From the NCBI GenBank assembly GCA_002683515.1, contig NYTN01000040.1:1-17038 (forward strand): a DNA stretch of 17,038 nt, in the 5' to 3' direction. This document shows, one piece after another, positions 7,831 through 15,391 of the stretch. Position numbers and translations under genes: made by a program. Source of the DNA: Rhodobiaceae bacterium. Its GTDB lineage: Bacteria > Pseudomonadota > Alphaproteobacteria > RS24. Numbering within the stretch: the stretch's first letter is position 1; each line of letters starts with the position of its first letter. The notes under the pieces were generated by a model. That model saw only the letters and a list, made by a program, of their open reading frames with translations, was not told where the DNA came from and made no database searches.

Positions 7831-8781
7831 CTATTTGTTCTGGTGCAGATGATAAGCATCAAGAATTTTCAAAATGATTTCAGGAGTGGCATTTCGAGAC
7901 TCACAAGGCCAACTTTTAAGGTTTCCTTCAAAAGGTTTTATATAATCCTGCGCTAATAGTTGTTTATAAAAACGGTTAAAGCGACGTGAGTGACCGCGCA
8001 GAAAATAAACCTGAACCGGGACACCTGCGAAGCATGCCTCACCAACCATATTAACACTATCGCCCGTAACGATCAGCTGGTCAGCCAGACCCAAGATTGC
8101 CTTATAAGGATTGTCTCCCTTGCCATGCCATAAATAGTAATCATGACCAGCGAGTGTCTGCCTAATAATATCTGCATAATCTTGAAGGGAGCGGCTCGAC
8201 AGACTGATAAGCAATCTATGACCCTGTTGAGCCAATGATAAAAGATTGACTGCTAATTCTTGAACTTCTGAAATATCAAAATTATAGTACTTATTCGGGC
8301 CACCAATAAGAACCCCTACGCATTTGCCCTGAAAATCTGAAGATATAAGCTTGTCATACCAGATTGAGGATTCTCTTTTTAAAATTTCAGAGCTGAGCCC
8401 ATGGGGGCCTAAAATTGTTGTTATGACATTATTACCTTTAACTTCGTCATGTGTTGGAGCCCAAACAAAATCAAACGCTTTTGTGTGAATGATTGGATTT
8501 TGTAAATATACTGTAAAACATTTTCCTGCAGATCGACGCTTAAGATGTCTTGCAACAGGGACAGCTCTTCGTCCGCATGCAATAATCATATCGGGGAATG
8601 GCGGTTTAAATCTTTCATCTAGCGCTACACCAAACTCAGCAAATTTATAAGGCGCAAGAACGCTCCATGGGAATGACAAATTAGCATGGAAAAATGTCAC
8701 ATCTTGACTCAAGGCCCTAGCTATTGACTCGAGTTGAACATCACTACCCTTACTCCCATTGGAAACACCCCAAATTTTCAT
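7831..8781 (-). CDS. ELM1-like (mitochondrial fission ELM1 family) putative glycosyltransferase
   Basis: A 316-aa protein of the ELM1 (DUF1022) family, common in alphaproteobacteria and related by fold to GT-B glycosyltransferases. The biochemical role is not established. Conserved features visible here are MIIACGRRAVPVAR (65-78), LQNPIIHTKAFDFVWAPTHD (93-112), the nucleotide-sugar-type VLIGGPNKYYNFD (157-169), and VTGDSVNMVGEACFAGVPV (238-256), which resembles the donor-binding loop of glycosyltransferases such as MurG and WaaC. No signal peptide or membrane segment is seen, so it is probably cytoplasmic or peripheral. It starts 22 nt after the smpB stop without a clear ribosome binding site and is probably the last gene of the dapA-smpB unit. 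Confidence 0.85.
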   Translation of the reverse strand: MKIWGVSNGSKGSDVQLESIARALSQDVTFFHANLSFPWSVLAPYKFAEFGVALDERFKPPFPDMIIACGRRAVPVARHLKRRSAGKCFTVYLQNPIIHTKAFDFVWAPTHDEVKGNNVITTILGPHGLSSEILKRESSIWYDKLISSDFQGKCVGVLIGGPNKYYNFDISEVQELAVNLLSLAQQGHRLLISLSSRSLQDYADIIRQTLAGHDYYLWHGKGDNPYKAILGLADQLIVTGDSVNMVGEACFAGVPVQVYFLRGHSRRFNRFYKQLLAQDYIKPFEGNLKSWPCESRNATPEIILKILDAYHLHQNK

Positions 8782-8803
8782 ATTTTAAGTGACATGGCTT
8801 ATA

Positions 8804-9298
8804 TCATCCCTTTTCTCGCATTAATCTGGCTTTATCTCGTTGCCAATCACGACGTTTTTCATTGTCGCGCTTATCAGACTTTTTTCGGCCCGTCCCCAAA
8901 CCGATTAAAAGTTTGGCGATGCCATTGTCATTAAAATATAACTTTAAAGGTACGACTGTAGCTCCAGCCCGTTGAACAGCAGCCGCTAATTTACTTATCT
9001 CTCGGCGATGTAAAAGGAGTTTTCTCGGCTGTGTAGCTTTATGATTAAATCTATTACCAGCATAATATTCTGGGATATCTGCATTAATTAGATGTGCCTC
9101 AGCTTGATCAAATTGAACATATGCATGCGCAAGATTTGCTTTTCCCAAACGCAGACTTTTGACTTCAGTACCCTGCAGTACAAGGCCCGCCTCAATTGTA
9201 TCCTCTATCTGATAATCATATCGCGCACGCCGGTTTTCGGAAATGACACCTGATATACCGTCAGCCTTTTTTTTGCGCCCGCCACTTTTTGCAGACAT
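8804..9298 (-). CDS. smpB: tmRNA-binding protein SmpB
   Basis: Binds tmRNA and delivers it to stalled ribosomes for trans-translation. The 164-aa protein carries the OB-fold core ENRRARYDYQIEDTIEAGL, then LQGTEVKSLRLGKANLAHAY, HLINADIPEYY, NHKATQPRKLLLHRREI and VVPLKLYFNDNGIAKL. It ends in the basic tail DKRDNEKRRDWQRDKARLMR, which enters the ribosomal decoding channel. The start is ambiguous by one codon: GTG 9301 or ATG 9298. A GGGGG stretch lies 5 nt before the ATG, so I chose the ATG. It follows dapA by about a dozen nt, so the two are probably co-transcribed. The tmRNA gene itself is not in this window. Confidence 0.97.
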   Translation of the reverse strand: MSAKSGGRKKKADGISGVISENRRARYDYQIEDTIEAGLVLQGTEVKSLRLGKANLAHAYVQFDQAEAHLINADIPEYYAGNRFNHKATQPRKLLLHRREISKLAAAVQRAGATVVPLKLYFNDNGIAKLLIGLGTGRKKSDKRDNEKRRDWQRDKARLMREKG

Positions 9299-9309
9299 CA
9301 CAGCCCCCG

Positions 9310-10221
9310 TTATGCCAATCCAGCGTGAATGAGAGCCTGCCGAACCGCTTTTTTGGTAAGCTCTGTAACAGGCACAAGCGGCAAGCGCAATTCTTCAGAA
9401 CACAAGCCGAGCTCTGCTGCGGCAAATTTCACAGGTGCAGGGCTCGCTTCGAGAAACAACGCGTGATGGAGCGGCATCAAACGATCTTGGAGCTCAAGCG
9501 CTCTAGACATATCACCCGCAAGACACGCTGACTGAAATTCAGCGCATATAGCAGGTGCCACATTGGCGGTAACGGATATACACCCAACACCACCATGCGC
9601 ATTAAAACCCAGCGCTGTGCCGTCTTCTCCTGAAAGCTGAATAAACTTCTCACCACAAGCCTGTCTTTGCAGACTAACCCTATTAAGGTCGCCGGTTGCA
9701 TCTTTAACACCAACAATATTCGACAAGTTCGATAAAGTCGCCATGGTCTCAACCGTCATATCAATTACAGAGCGACCGGGGATATTATAGATAAAAATAG
9801 GAAGGTTCTCTACAGCGTCATTAATGGCCGTGAAATGCGCGGTAAGCCCTGTCTGGGTTGGCTTGTTGTAATAGGGTGTAACAACTAGAGCCGCATCTGC
9901 CCCTGCCTTTTCGGCATGGCAGGTGAAATCAAGGGCTTCAGAAGTCGAGTTAGAGCCCGTACCCGCTATAATCGGCACCCGCCCAGAAGCTGCTTCAATC
10001 ACAATCTCAATCACTTGAAGGTGTTCCTCATGACTTAAGGTTGGCGACTCGCCGGTCGTACCGCAAGGCACAAGCCCGTGGGTACCGGAGGAAATTTGAT
10101 GCTCCACCAGCTTAACAAGTGCCTCAACGTCAAGCTTGCCATCTTTGAACGGCGTAATCAAAGCGACGTTGGAACCATTAAATTTTGTGACCTTAAGGTC
10201 TGAACTCATCTTGTCTGACAT
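9310..10221 (-). CDS. dapA: 4-hydroxy-tetrahydrodipicolinate synthase
   Basis: Condenses pyruvate with aspartate semialdehyde, the first committed step to diaminopimelate (peptidoglycan) and lysine. The 303-aa TIM barrel has CGTTGESPTL (53-62), the catalytic Tyr in VTPYYNKPTQ (114-123), Y145 and the aspartate-semialdehyde-binding R150 in YNIPGR, and the Schiff-base lysine K173 in IVGVKDATGDL. All active-site residues are present. The N-terminus is about 13 residues longer than in E. coli DapA. An internal ATG at 10209 (MSSDLKVTKF) is an alternative start, and neither start has a strong ribosome binding site. It heads the dapA-smpB-ELM1 group. A promoter candidate lies at 10268-10296. The tRNA-associated island begins immediately upstream. 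Confidence 0.97.
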   Translation of the reverse strand: MSDKMSSDLKVTKFNGSNVALITPFKDGKLDVEALVKLVEHQISSGTHGLVPCGTTGESPTLSHEEHLQVIEIVIEAASGRVPIIAGTGSNSTSEALDFTCHAEKAGADAALVVTPYYNKPTQTGLTAHFTAINDAVENLPIFIYNIPGRSVIDMTVETMATLSNLSNIVGVKDATGDLNRVSLQRQACGEKFIQLSGEDGTALGFNAHGGVGCISVTANVAPAICAEFQSACLAGDMSRALELQDRLMPLHHALFLEASPAPVKFAAAELGLCSEELRLPLVPVTELTKKAVRQALIHAGLA

Positions 10222-10267
10222 TATATTGTGTCTCGATATTACATCTCATCGGCGGCATCTATCACCG

Positions 10268-10296
10268 ACTATTTGTAGACGCGCACCCTAAGTCAA
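10268..10296 (-). promoter_or_regulatory. Candidate sigma-70 promoter of dapA
   Basis: On the minus strand a TTGACT -35 box (10296-10291) is followed after 17 nt by AATAGT (10273-10268), which matches 4 of 6 bases of the -10 consensus. This leaves about 46 nt to the dapA start. It lies outside the tRNA duplication, as expected for a chromosomal promoter. Confidence 0.5.
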
Positions 10297-10371
10297 ATTG
10301 CTTTTTTCTTCAAGCACCCCAGCACTACTGACAGCCTTGATATTGAAACATGACTACATTCAGCTTTGCAA

Positions 10372-10400
10372 TTGACCAAACCGCTATGCTGTTCTATTTA
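10372..10400 (+). promoter_or_regulatory. Duplicated tRNA-Ser promoter, left copy
   Basis: TTGACC (10372-10377), a 17-nt spacer and TATTTA (10395-10400), identical in both boxes to the promoter of the intact tRNA-Ser. It now reads only into the broken tRNA and the island. It could give a short non-coding transcript toward R1, antisense in direction to the protease gene. Confidence 0.6.
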
Positions 10401-10412
10401 GGTGGTCTGCGT

Positions 10413-10488
10413 AGAGAGGTGCCGAGTGGCTGAAGGCGCTCCCCTGCTAAGGGAGTATGGGTTAATAGCCCATCGAGGGTTCGAATCC
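10413..10488 (+). pseudogene. Truncated tRNA-Ser(GCU) remnant
   Basis: It matches the intact tRNA-Ser at 15511-15601 from the first acceptor base through the T loop. It has lost one G near positions 9-10, and the 3' strand of the T stem, the acceptor 3' strand and the CCA end are absent. After TCGAATCC the sequence turns into TAATGTTACC. The anticodon stem-loop and GCT anticodon remain, but the acceptor stem cannot form. It cannot be a working tRNA. Confidence 0.9.
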
Positions 10489-10560
10489 TAATGTTACCAG
10501 CCAAAACAACCAAAAGAGCAATAAAATCAGTTCCTTCTAAGTAGTGCCAGTCTAATAAAG

Positions 10561-10643
10561 TTAGCGCCAAAAGGCTATCCCCAAAATGTTGCAGATCGAA
10601 ATTGTGTCTGTTTTTTGATCTAACTGGACCTATATTGGACCCA
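10561..10643 (+). repeat. Inner 83-bp direct repeat R1
   Basis: It aligns with 15309-15391 over 83 nt with two substitutions (ATCCCC against ATTCCC, and GGACCT against GGACCA). It contains an imperfect inverted pair AGATCGAAA (10593-10601) and TTTTGATCT (10613-10621), with 8 of 9 bases pairing over an 11-nt centre. It also has two direct TGGACC copies 11 nt apart near its right end. This layout resembles a tyrosine-recombinase site, which is inference only. Confidence 0.93.
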
Positions 10644-10664
10644 AATATATTTAGCAAGGAAGGG

Positions 10665-10701
10665 GCACATATGGGCCACCCGGGGTACCCCGCATATGTG
10701 C
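10665..10701. repeat. Inverted repeat with nested palindrome downstream of the protease gene
   Basis: The arms GCACATATG (10665-10673) and CATATGTGC (10693-10701) are perfect reverse complements. The 19-nt centre ends in the self-complementary CGGGGTACCCCG (10681-10692), a GC-rich core in AT-rich surroundings. It lies 63 nt past the protease stop. On the minus strand it is followed by the pyrimidine-rich CCCCTTCCTT, so it could act as a weak transcription terminator. It could also be a protein-binding or recombination site. Confidence 0.6.
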
Positions 10702-10763
10702 ATATAAAGTCCAGAGTGATTTGTAATTTCGGTTTTAAGACACTTCAGTATTTAACTTTATTT

Positions 10764-13700
10764 TCAGAACTGTGTTGAATAGCTGAAAATAAACTCGTCC
10801 TCATATGGCATATGAGCAGCACCAAATAAGAACTTCTTATATTTTGCGCCAACAAAGCTTGAGTATTCTTTTTCTGAAGATTTTATATGATTTAGATTAC
10901 TTGTCTGAGTAAATTTTGTAGACATCACAAAATCCTTTGAGAATTGCTTGGCATAGGCAAAGGCAACATCAATTTGCCGGCCAGATGGATCTAAAGAAAT
11001 CTTTTTATTTGTATAGGTAATATTACCATCCATATCAGCTAAGTTTGACAACCGAATATTCATACTTCCACTTGAAACACGATTAGGTTGCGAAATTGCA
11101 AATTCTAATTTGTCATTTCCAAATATATCAGTCTTTTCAACTATGAGAGAATATGAGTCCGACAATACATCTTCAGACCCGTAAAACATCGTATCAGACT
11201 GGTTATCCATCTGAGAGCTTGCAAATAATGCAGAAGCTCTAAGTGAAAAAGTTTCTGATACTTTGGAAGAGTAATTCACGCCGCTGAAAATTGTTTCTGT
11301 TTTGGCACCCTTCAAGGTGAAAGCTCCAGTGCCTCTGAGACCAAGAAACCCATTTTCCTCATCAGCTATACCTGCAATAAATCCAAGTGTGTCATTTTCA
11401 TTTATTGTTTGGTTAAAACCAAATGATAGAGCTGTGCTTTCTCGATCGGCTACATTACTCATGACCTCATAAGCACCCGGACGCTCTGAGTTGTTAGTAG
11501 ATTTCATCCAATTTTTTTCAGAATTGAACGGATTGGTATCTGCAAAACTCAAGTCATTTAGTACGCTTAATTGATCACTATTTTCAGGGTCAGATATTTT
11601 AGGGTTATATCCAAAGAAATAACTGCGTTTATCAGTTTCTATATATGCATTTAACCCCAAACTATTGTTATGCCTTGATAGATAGGGGGTGTCATATTGA
11701 GTAAAATTTTTAATAAGTTGATTATCGTTTTTTAAGAAATTTTGTGCCGGCAGAGTTGCTTGACCTTTTGTTAAACTCAATTTTACAAGCTCTGTTCGAT
11801 CACCAATTTTAACATGACTGAACTTACTCTCATCTTCTAAATTATTATCTAATTCCAATGTTTTGAGATTATTAACAGCGGAATAAACATTAATTGTTTT
11901 GGCATTCAGCCCAGATTGTCGGATATGACTTGATACGTCATACGCAAAGCCACCATCCATTGCATCATAGAAGTAGTTATTTTCTCCTTTAAGGGCTATT
12001 GCTAACGAGTCTCCAAATGATCGTGTTGGAGATATAGTGGTTGAAGAAATAGAATCACCGTTTTCTCTTATATTTTGTTGACCAGAATATACAGAGAGCC
12101 TGACATTGGAGTCTAAAGTAATAGGTTGCAAGGCTGCATAAATATCCATAATTCCATGACCAAATTCAGTACTGTAGCCATGAGTAACTCCATTAGCGAA
12201 TACTGTATTTCCATCGGGGGTAAACCAAGTATTATCACCAGAAGCTAAAATCCTATCCACAAGCTGCTCAGGTGTATGATTTGGAAATGCTTGCGCTAAA
12301 ATCGCTAAAGCACCAGAAATCATAGGAGCAACGAATGATGTACCTGATGTAGAGCCAACGAAAAAGGCGTTATTTGCTAAACCAGCTATTTCCCAGCCAT
12401 CTGCACCAATACAGTATTCAGCAGTTTGACCACATGGCGCAGATTTTCTAGAATAGGTTTCATTACCAACTGAACCAAGAATTTCAATGTTTACAGCAGT
12501 AATCCATGCCTCTTCAAGTTCTGGAAATAATACAGGAAGTGCCGCAATTGTGTCCGCATCATTTAAACCTGCAGTATTTGATAAAGCAAAAACAACAACA
12601 CCAACTTCTTGGTAATCATCTAATTCACTCACATAATTTGCTACAGCCTCACCACCTAAATCAGAAGCTGACGGGCCAAATAAACCTGATGTCCAGTCAT
12701 CTGCAACCTCTGCTTGAGGGGTTGAAGAGTTATTATTGATATTTGATTGAATGGTAGTTATCGGGGTGTCACTGGGGCCCCAACTATTATTTTGAGCAAT
12801 ATGATTATTGTCTTTTGCAAACTTTGTTGCTTGAGCCCATTTTTCAGCATAAAAAGTTGAGTCTGCTCCAACCGAATTTGTTCTGTTGTTATAGCCCGCA
12901 TGAACTAAATCGACACCGGGCGCAACTCCAACTAAAGTATCATCGTTAGACTCATCTGCCGCAATGACCCCAGCAACAGTTGCACCATGATAACCAGCAC
13001 CATTACATGTGTCTACGACACCGTAGAGTGTTATAATGGGATCTTGCATATCTGGATGAAAGGAGTTGTGGCAACTGTCTACCACCATTATAGTTTCGCC
13101 AGCCCCGTCAAGACCATAGCCGTGAGCTTTGTGTGCGTTAATTACTTCCAACGGATTTTGAACACTTGCAGCACCCACACCGTTAAAATTGTCAAATTCA
13201 TCAGATGAGCGTCTTGTTTCTGCAGATGTTTCGTCATAGGAAAGTTGAACACCTGCATTAAGAGCAAATTCAGTAATATTGATTGTTACTTGCTGATCCC
13301 CATCCTCAGCAGCCCCATCGCCATCGACAGAGTTTATATCCACCACTGCGGTCTCGGCTGGACTCTCATATATTGTATCATTGATAGGTTTTAGCGGAGT
13401 TGTGCCAGTCAGACTTAAGGCATTAATAGTAACATTATTTGAAACGCTATAATCTGTTCCGTTATTTGCTGTGCCAGATGTTCTAAGTGAAACATTTACC
13501 GGGAAATCTGATGCTCTACTGGCAGTTACAGTGAGAGTTGCTACACCTGTTTTTTCATCAAAAGAATTTGTTGAGGTTGATAAAGTAATTGTCGGAGCAG
13601 CATCATTATCACTTATTCTTATTTCTTGGCTGGAACTATCAATATTACCCGGTGAGGCAGAGGACATAACAATTGTTGCAGTTTCAGCAATTGATCCATC

Positions 13701-15266
13701 GTAAACATTATCGTCAATCAAACTTACTGTAGCAGTTCCAGAAGTTTCTCCAGCAAGAATTGTAGCATTAGAAACTGTAAAATCGGCACCTATCGTTGCC
13801 GCATAATCACCAGCACCATTTGCCGTGAACACAACGACTATGGGAGAACTTGCAAGCCTATCAGTGCTTACATTGAGAGTTAAACTATCTGCGCTATCCT
13901 CTCTTTTAGTTCCAGACAATGACGAGGAAGCCCCAGAAATTGTTAAATTCGGAAGAGGGTCGTCTTCTGTAATGGTAAAAGATTTTCTGGAAGGCGAACC
14001 TTGCTGAGCATCAGCGCCTTCAATAAAGTTTATATATAGAGAAGTTGTCTCATCTCCCTCATAGATTTCATCGTCTATAGGGGAAATATTACCGGCACCA
14101 GTAGATGAAAGTGCAGGAATTATCACACTAGAACCATCATTAACAAAATAGTCGTTTCTGAGGGCGCCCTCTCCATTACTTAAAAAATACACTGTCATAT
14201 CCTCATCAGCGATTTGATCAGTTGTTGCAGTTATAATTATTTGCTCAGTGGATAATGACGCATTTTCAGCCAATGACGTTTGGGAGAGGGTAAAACTTAC
14301 TCTAGGGGCCTGTTCGTTTTCTGCAATAACTAATGAGGTAGAGTTTGTACATCCCCCTTGCGATGAGATTGTTTTTGTTTCATCTCCCTCATAGATAGCA
14401 TCATCGACAGTAACTAATGATGATGTTCCAGACGAACTTCCTATAGGAATCGAGATTGGCGATGGATGAGAGTAGTCATCTGTCGGCCCAGAAACAGTTA
14501 GATTAATTGTCAGATTTCTGGTGCTGGGCGCTGCTAATGTTGCTGTGATAGTTGCCGTTCCGCCTTCGGTTACTTGATTTGTTGAGGTTAATGTAATGGC
14601 TTCAGCTGAACAGCCACCGCCACCGCCACCGCCACCTCCAAGAGCAAAAGCTCCAACTGCAACGCCGCCACCAATAAGCAGACCAGTATTTCCTGAGGTT
14701 GTTATTGCGCTCTCAGTGACACTTTCAGTTAAAACTTCATCAGCGCTATCTGGTAACTCTTTTTTGGGGGGGGCAATGGATTGCTCAAAACCAGCAAAGA
14801 GGTTTTCTGTTAGCGTAGCCTTATCAACAGGGAGAGCTAATTTGTTAGTGTTGAAGAGATTTATTTCTTTTTGTAAGGATTTATGAATGGCATAGATGTT
14901 TTTGCTGAACTTATTAGTTACAGCCGAAATATCTGAGTAGTTTTTGTTTTCAAAAACAATATCTGAGGATTTGGCAGTGTTATTTTTTACCGCCTCATCG
15001 TCTTTTGATATTTCTTCGTTTGTTTCAGTATAAAATTTAAGACTGACTTTTTTGTTTGTAAGTTTTTTTAAGTCATTATCATTTAAATCATAACCTCGTT
15101 CATTCATACATTTCTGAAGCTCTGATTTATATTCTTTAAAGCTTTTTTCAGCTGATGGACAATCTTTGGCAACTGCTTGAGAAATACTTATCCCAAAAAA
15201 ACCAATAAATAAGGATACTAACAAAACTCTCATAGTAACTACATTATACTTAAAACCTATTTTCAT
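10764..15266 (-). CDS. Subtilisin-like (S8) autotransporter protease with four Calx-beta-like repeats
   Basis: A predicted surface or secreted serine protease of 1500 aa, numbered from ATG 15266. A signal peptide (hydrophobic core about 14-28) probably ends at SQAVA, residue 33. A Lys-rich N-terminal region with two Cys follows, then a hydrophobic Gly-Ala stretch with nine consecutive Gly (210-218). Four Calx-beta-like repeats lie at about 222-315, 321-435, 439-556 and 558-668, with motifs such as DDxIYEGDET. The subtilase domain (about 712-1044) has Asp730 in MVVDSCHNSFHP, His760 in YHGATVAGVIAA, Asn897 in VFALSNTAG and Ser977 in STSGTSFVAP, so the triad is complete. The C-terminus (about 1278-1500) alternates hydrophobic and polar residues and ends in FSYSTQF, like an outer-membrane barrel. 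Other starts are ATG 15233 (also leaves a signal peptide) and TTG 15302. None has a clear ribosome binding site. It is the only gene in the island and is more AT-rich than its neighbours. The substrate is unknown. Confidence 0.88.
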   Translation of the reverse strand: MKIGFKYNVVTMRVLLVSLFIGFFGISISQAVAKDCPSAEKSFKEYKSELQKCMNERGYDLNDNDLKKLTNKKVSLKFYTETNEEISKDDEAVKNNTAKSSDIVFENKNYSDISAVTNKFSKNIYAIHKSLQKEINLFNTNKLALPVDKATLTENLFAGFEQSIAPPKKELPDSADEVLTESVTESAITTSGNTGLLIGGGVAVGAFALGGGGGGGGGCSAEAITLTSTNQVTEGGTATITATLAAPSTRNLTINLTVSGPTDDYSHPSPISIPIGSSSGTSSLVTVDDAIYEGDETKTISSQGGCTNSTSLVIAENEQAPRVSFTLSQTSLAENASLSTEQIIITATTDQIADEDMTVYFLSNGEGALRNDYFVNDGSSVIIPALSSTGAGNISPIDDEIYEGDETTSLYINFIEGADAQQGSPSRKSFTITEDDPLPNLTISGASSSLSGTKREDSADSLTLNVSTDRLASSPIVVVFTANGAGDYAATIGADFTVSNATILAGETSGTATVSLIDDNVYDGSIAETATIVMSSASPGNIDSSSQEIRISDNDAAPTITLSTSTNSFDEKTGVATLTVTASRASDFPVNVSLRTSGTANNGTDYSVSNNVTINALSLTGTTPLKPINDTIYESPAETAVVDINSVDGDGAAEDGDQQVTINITEFALNAGVQLSYDETSAETRRSSDEFDNFNGVGAASVQNPLEVINAHKAHGYGLDGAGETIMVVDSCHNSFHPDMQDPIITLYGVVDTCNGAGYHGATVAGVIAADESNDDTLVGVAPGVDLVHAGYNNRTNSVGADSTFYAEKWAQATKFAKDNNHIAQNNSWGPSDTPITTIQSNINNNSSTPQAEVADDWTSGLFGPSASDLGGEAVANYVSELDDYQEVGVVVFALSNTAGLNDADTIAALPVLFPELEEAWITAVNIEILGSVGNETYSRKSAPCGQTAEYCIGADGWEIAGLANNAFFVGSTSGTSFVAPMISGALAILAQAFPNHTPEQLVDRILASGDNTWFTPDGNTVFANGVTHGYSTEFGHGIMDIYAALQPITLDSNVRLSVYSGQQNIRENGDSISSTTISPTRSFGDSLAIALKGENNYFYDAMDGGFAYDVSSHIRQSGLNAKTINVYSAVNNLKTLELDNNLEDESKFSHVKIGDRTELVKLSLTKGQATLPAQNFLKNDNQLIKNFTQYDTPYLSRHNNSLGLNAYIETDKRSYFFGYNPKISDPENSDQLSVLNDLSFADTNPFNSEKNWMKSTNNSERPGAYEVMSNVADRESTALSFGFNQTINENDTLGFIAGIADEENGFLGLRGTGAFTLKGAKTETIFSGVNYSSKVSETFSLRASALFASSQMDNQSDTMFYGSEDVLSDSYSLIVEKTDIFGNDKLEFAISQPNRVSSGSMNIRLSNLADMDGNITYTNKKISLDPSGRQIDVAFAYAKQFSKDFVMSTKFTQTSNLNHIKSSEKEYSSFVGAKYKKFLFGAAHMPYEDEFIFSYSTQF
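14613..14636 (-). repeat. In-frame hexanucleotide tandem repeat encoding poly-Gly
   Basis: Four exact head-to-tail copies of GCCACC on the plus strand, read on the minus strand as Gly-Gly codon pairs. They form most of the nine-Gly run in the protease. Gain or loss of units would stay in frame and change only the linker length. Confidence 0.85.
14760..14773 (-). repeat. Homopolymer tract (C8 then A6 in coding sense) in the protease gene
   Basis: The plus strand has six T followed by eight G. In the coding strand this reads C8A6 and encodes Ala-Pro-Pro-Lys-Lys near residue 165, ahead of all folded domains. Slippage by one base would truncate the protease. Confidence 0.85.
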
Positions 15267-15273
15267 TAAATTT

Positions 15274-15302
15274 ATTAGGGAGAAGCTAATAGATGGTGTC
15301 AA
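15274..15302 (-). promoter_or_regulatory. Candidate promoter of the protease gene
   Basis: A consensus TTGACA -35 box (15302-15297) is followed after 17 nt by CCTAAT (15279-15274), which matches the last four bases of the -10 consensus. Transcription would begin near the ATG at 15266, so the mRNA could be leaderless or have a leader of about 30 nt to ATG 15233. The box sits 6 nt outside R2, so the promoter travels inside the cassette. A second -10-like TATAAT lies just before ATG 15233. Confidence 0.4.
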
Positions 15303-15308
15303 TTCAAT

Positions 15309-15391
15309 TTAGCGCCAAAAGGCTATTCCCAAAATGTTGCAGATCGAAATTGTGTCTGTTTTTTGATCTAACTGGACCAATATTGGACCCA
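15309..15391 (+). repeat. Inner 83-bp direct repeat R2
   Basis: Partner of 10561-10643, with 81 of 83 bases identical and the same orientation. Recombination between the two would remove 4748 bp, including the whole protease gene, and leave one copy. The 69 nt between R2 and the outer repeat (15392-15460) hold no gene that I can see. They begin with AGAAGGAACTGA, the reverse complement of 10527-10538. Confidence 0.93.

Larger units (their letters stand above)
10363..10488 (+). repeat. Outer direct repeat, left copy (tRNA-Ser promoter and 5' part)
   Basis: This 126-nt segment aligns with 15461-15587. Differences are TA against CC in the promoter spacer, two substitutions just after the -10 box, and loss of one G in the tRNA (GGT-GCC against GGTGGCC). 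Similarity begins at GCTTTGCAATTGACC and stops after TCGAATCC, inside the tRNA T arm. The repeat therefore covers the promoter and 5' portion of the tRNA and not the 3' end. Confidence 0.92.
10222..10763. other. 542-nt stretch without a protein gene: island left end
   Basis: In order it holds the candidate dapA promoter, the duplicated tRNA-Ser promoter and truncated tRNA-Ser (10363-10488), a 72-nt linker (10489-10560), direct repeat R1 (10561-10643), an inverted repeat (10665-10701), and AT-rich sequence up to the protease stop codon. An open frame on the minus strand at 10394-10657 crosses the tRNA copy and R1 and is not credible as a gene. Confidence 0.8.

Noticed and set aside
10394..10657. 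Minus-strand open frame of 87 codons across the island left end
   Set aside because: It reads antisense through the tRNA-Ser promoter, the truncated tRNA and R1. Its content is explained by those elements, and it has no recognisable domain.
12506..13704. Plus-strand open frames inside the protease gene (12506-12739, 12987-13208, 13471-13704)
   Set aside because: They are antisense shadows of the subtilase and Calx-beta coding sequence, with no domain, promoter or ribosome binding site.
14613..14636. Tandem repeat considered as a CRISPR or satellite array
   Set aside because: The unit is 6 nt with no spacers and is fully in frame within the protease gene.
14596..14886. Plus-strand open frame with a poly-Pro run
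   Set aside because: It is the opposite strand of the poly-Gly coding region of the protease. The proline run comes from the GCCACC repeat.
15267..15302. TTG at 15302 as the start of the protease
   Set aside because: The TTG is part of a consensus TTGACA -35 box, has no ribosome binding site, and would put an extra N-terminal segment before the signal peptide.
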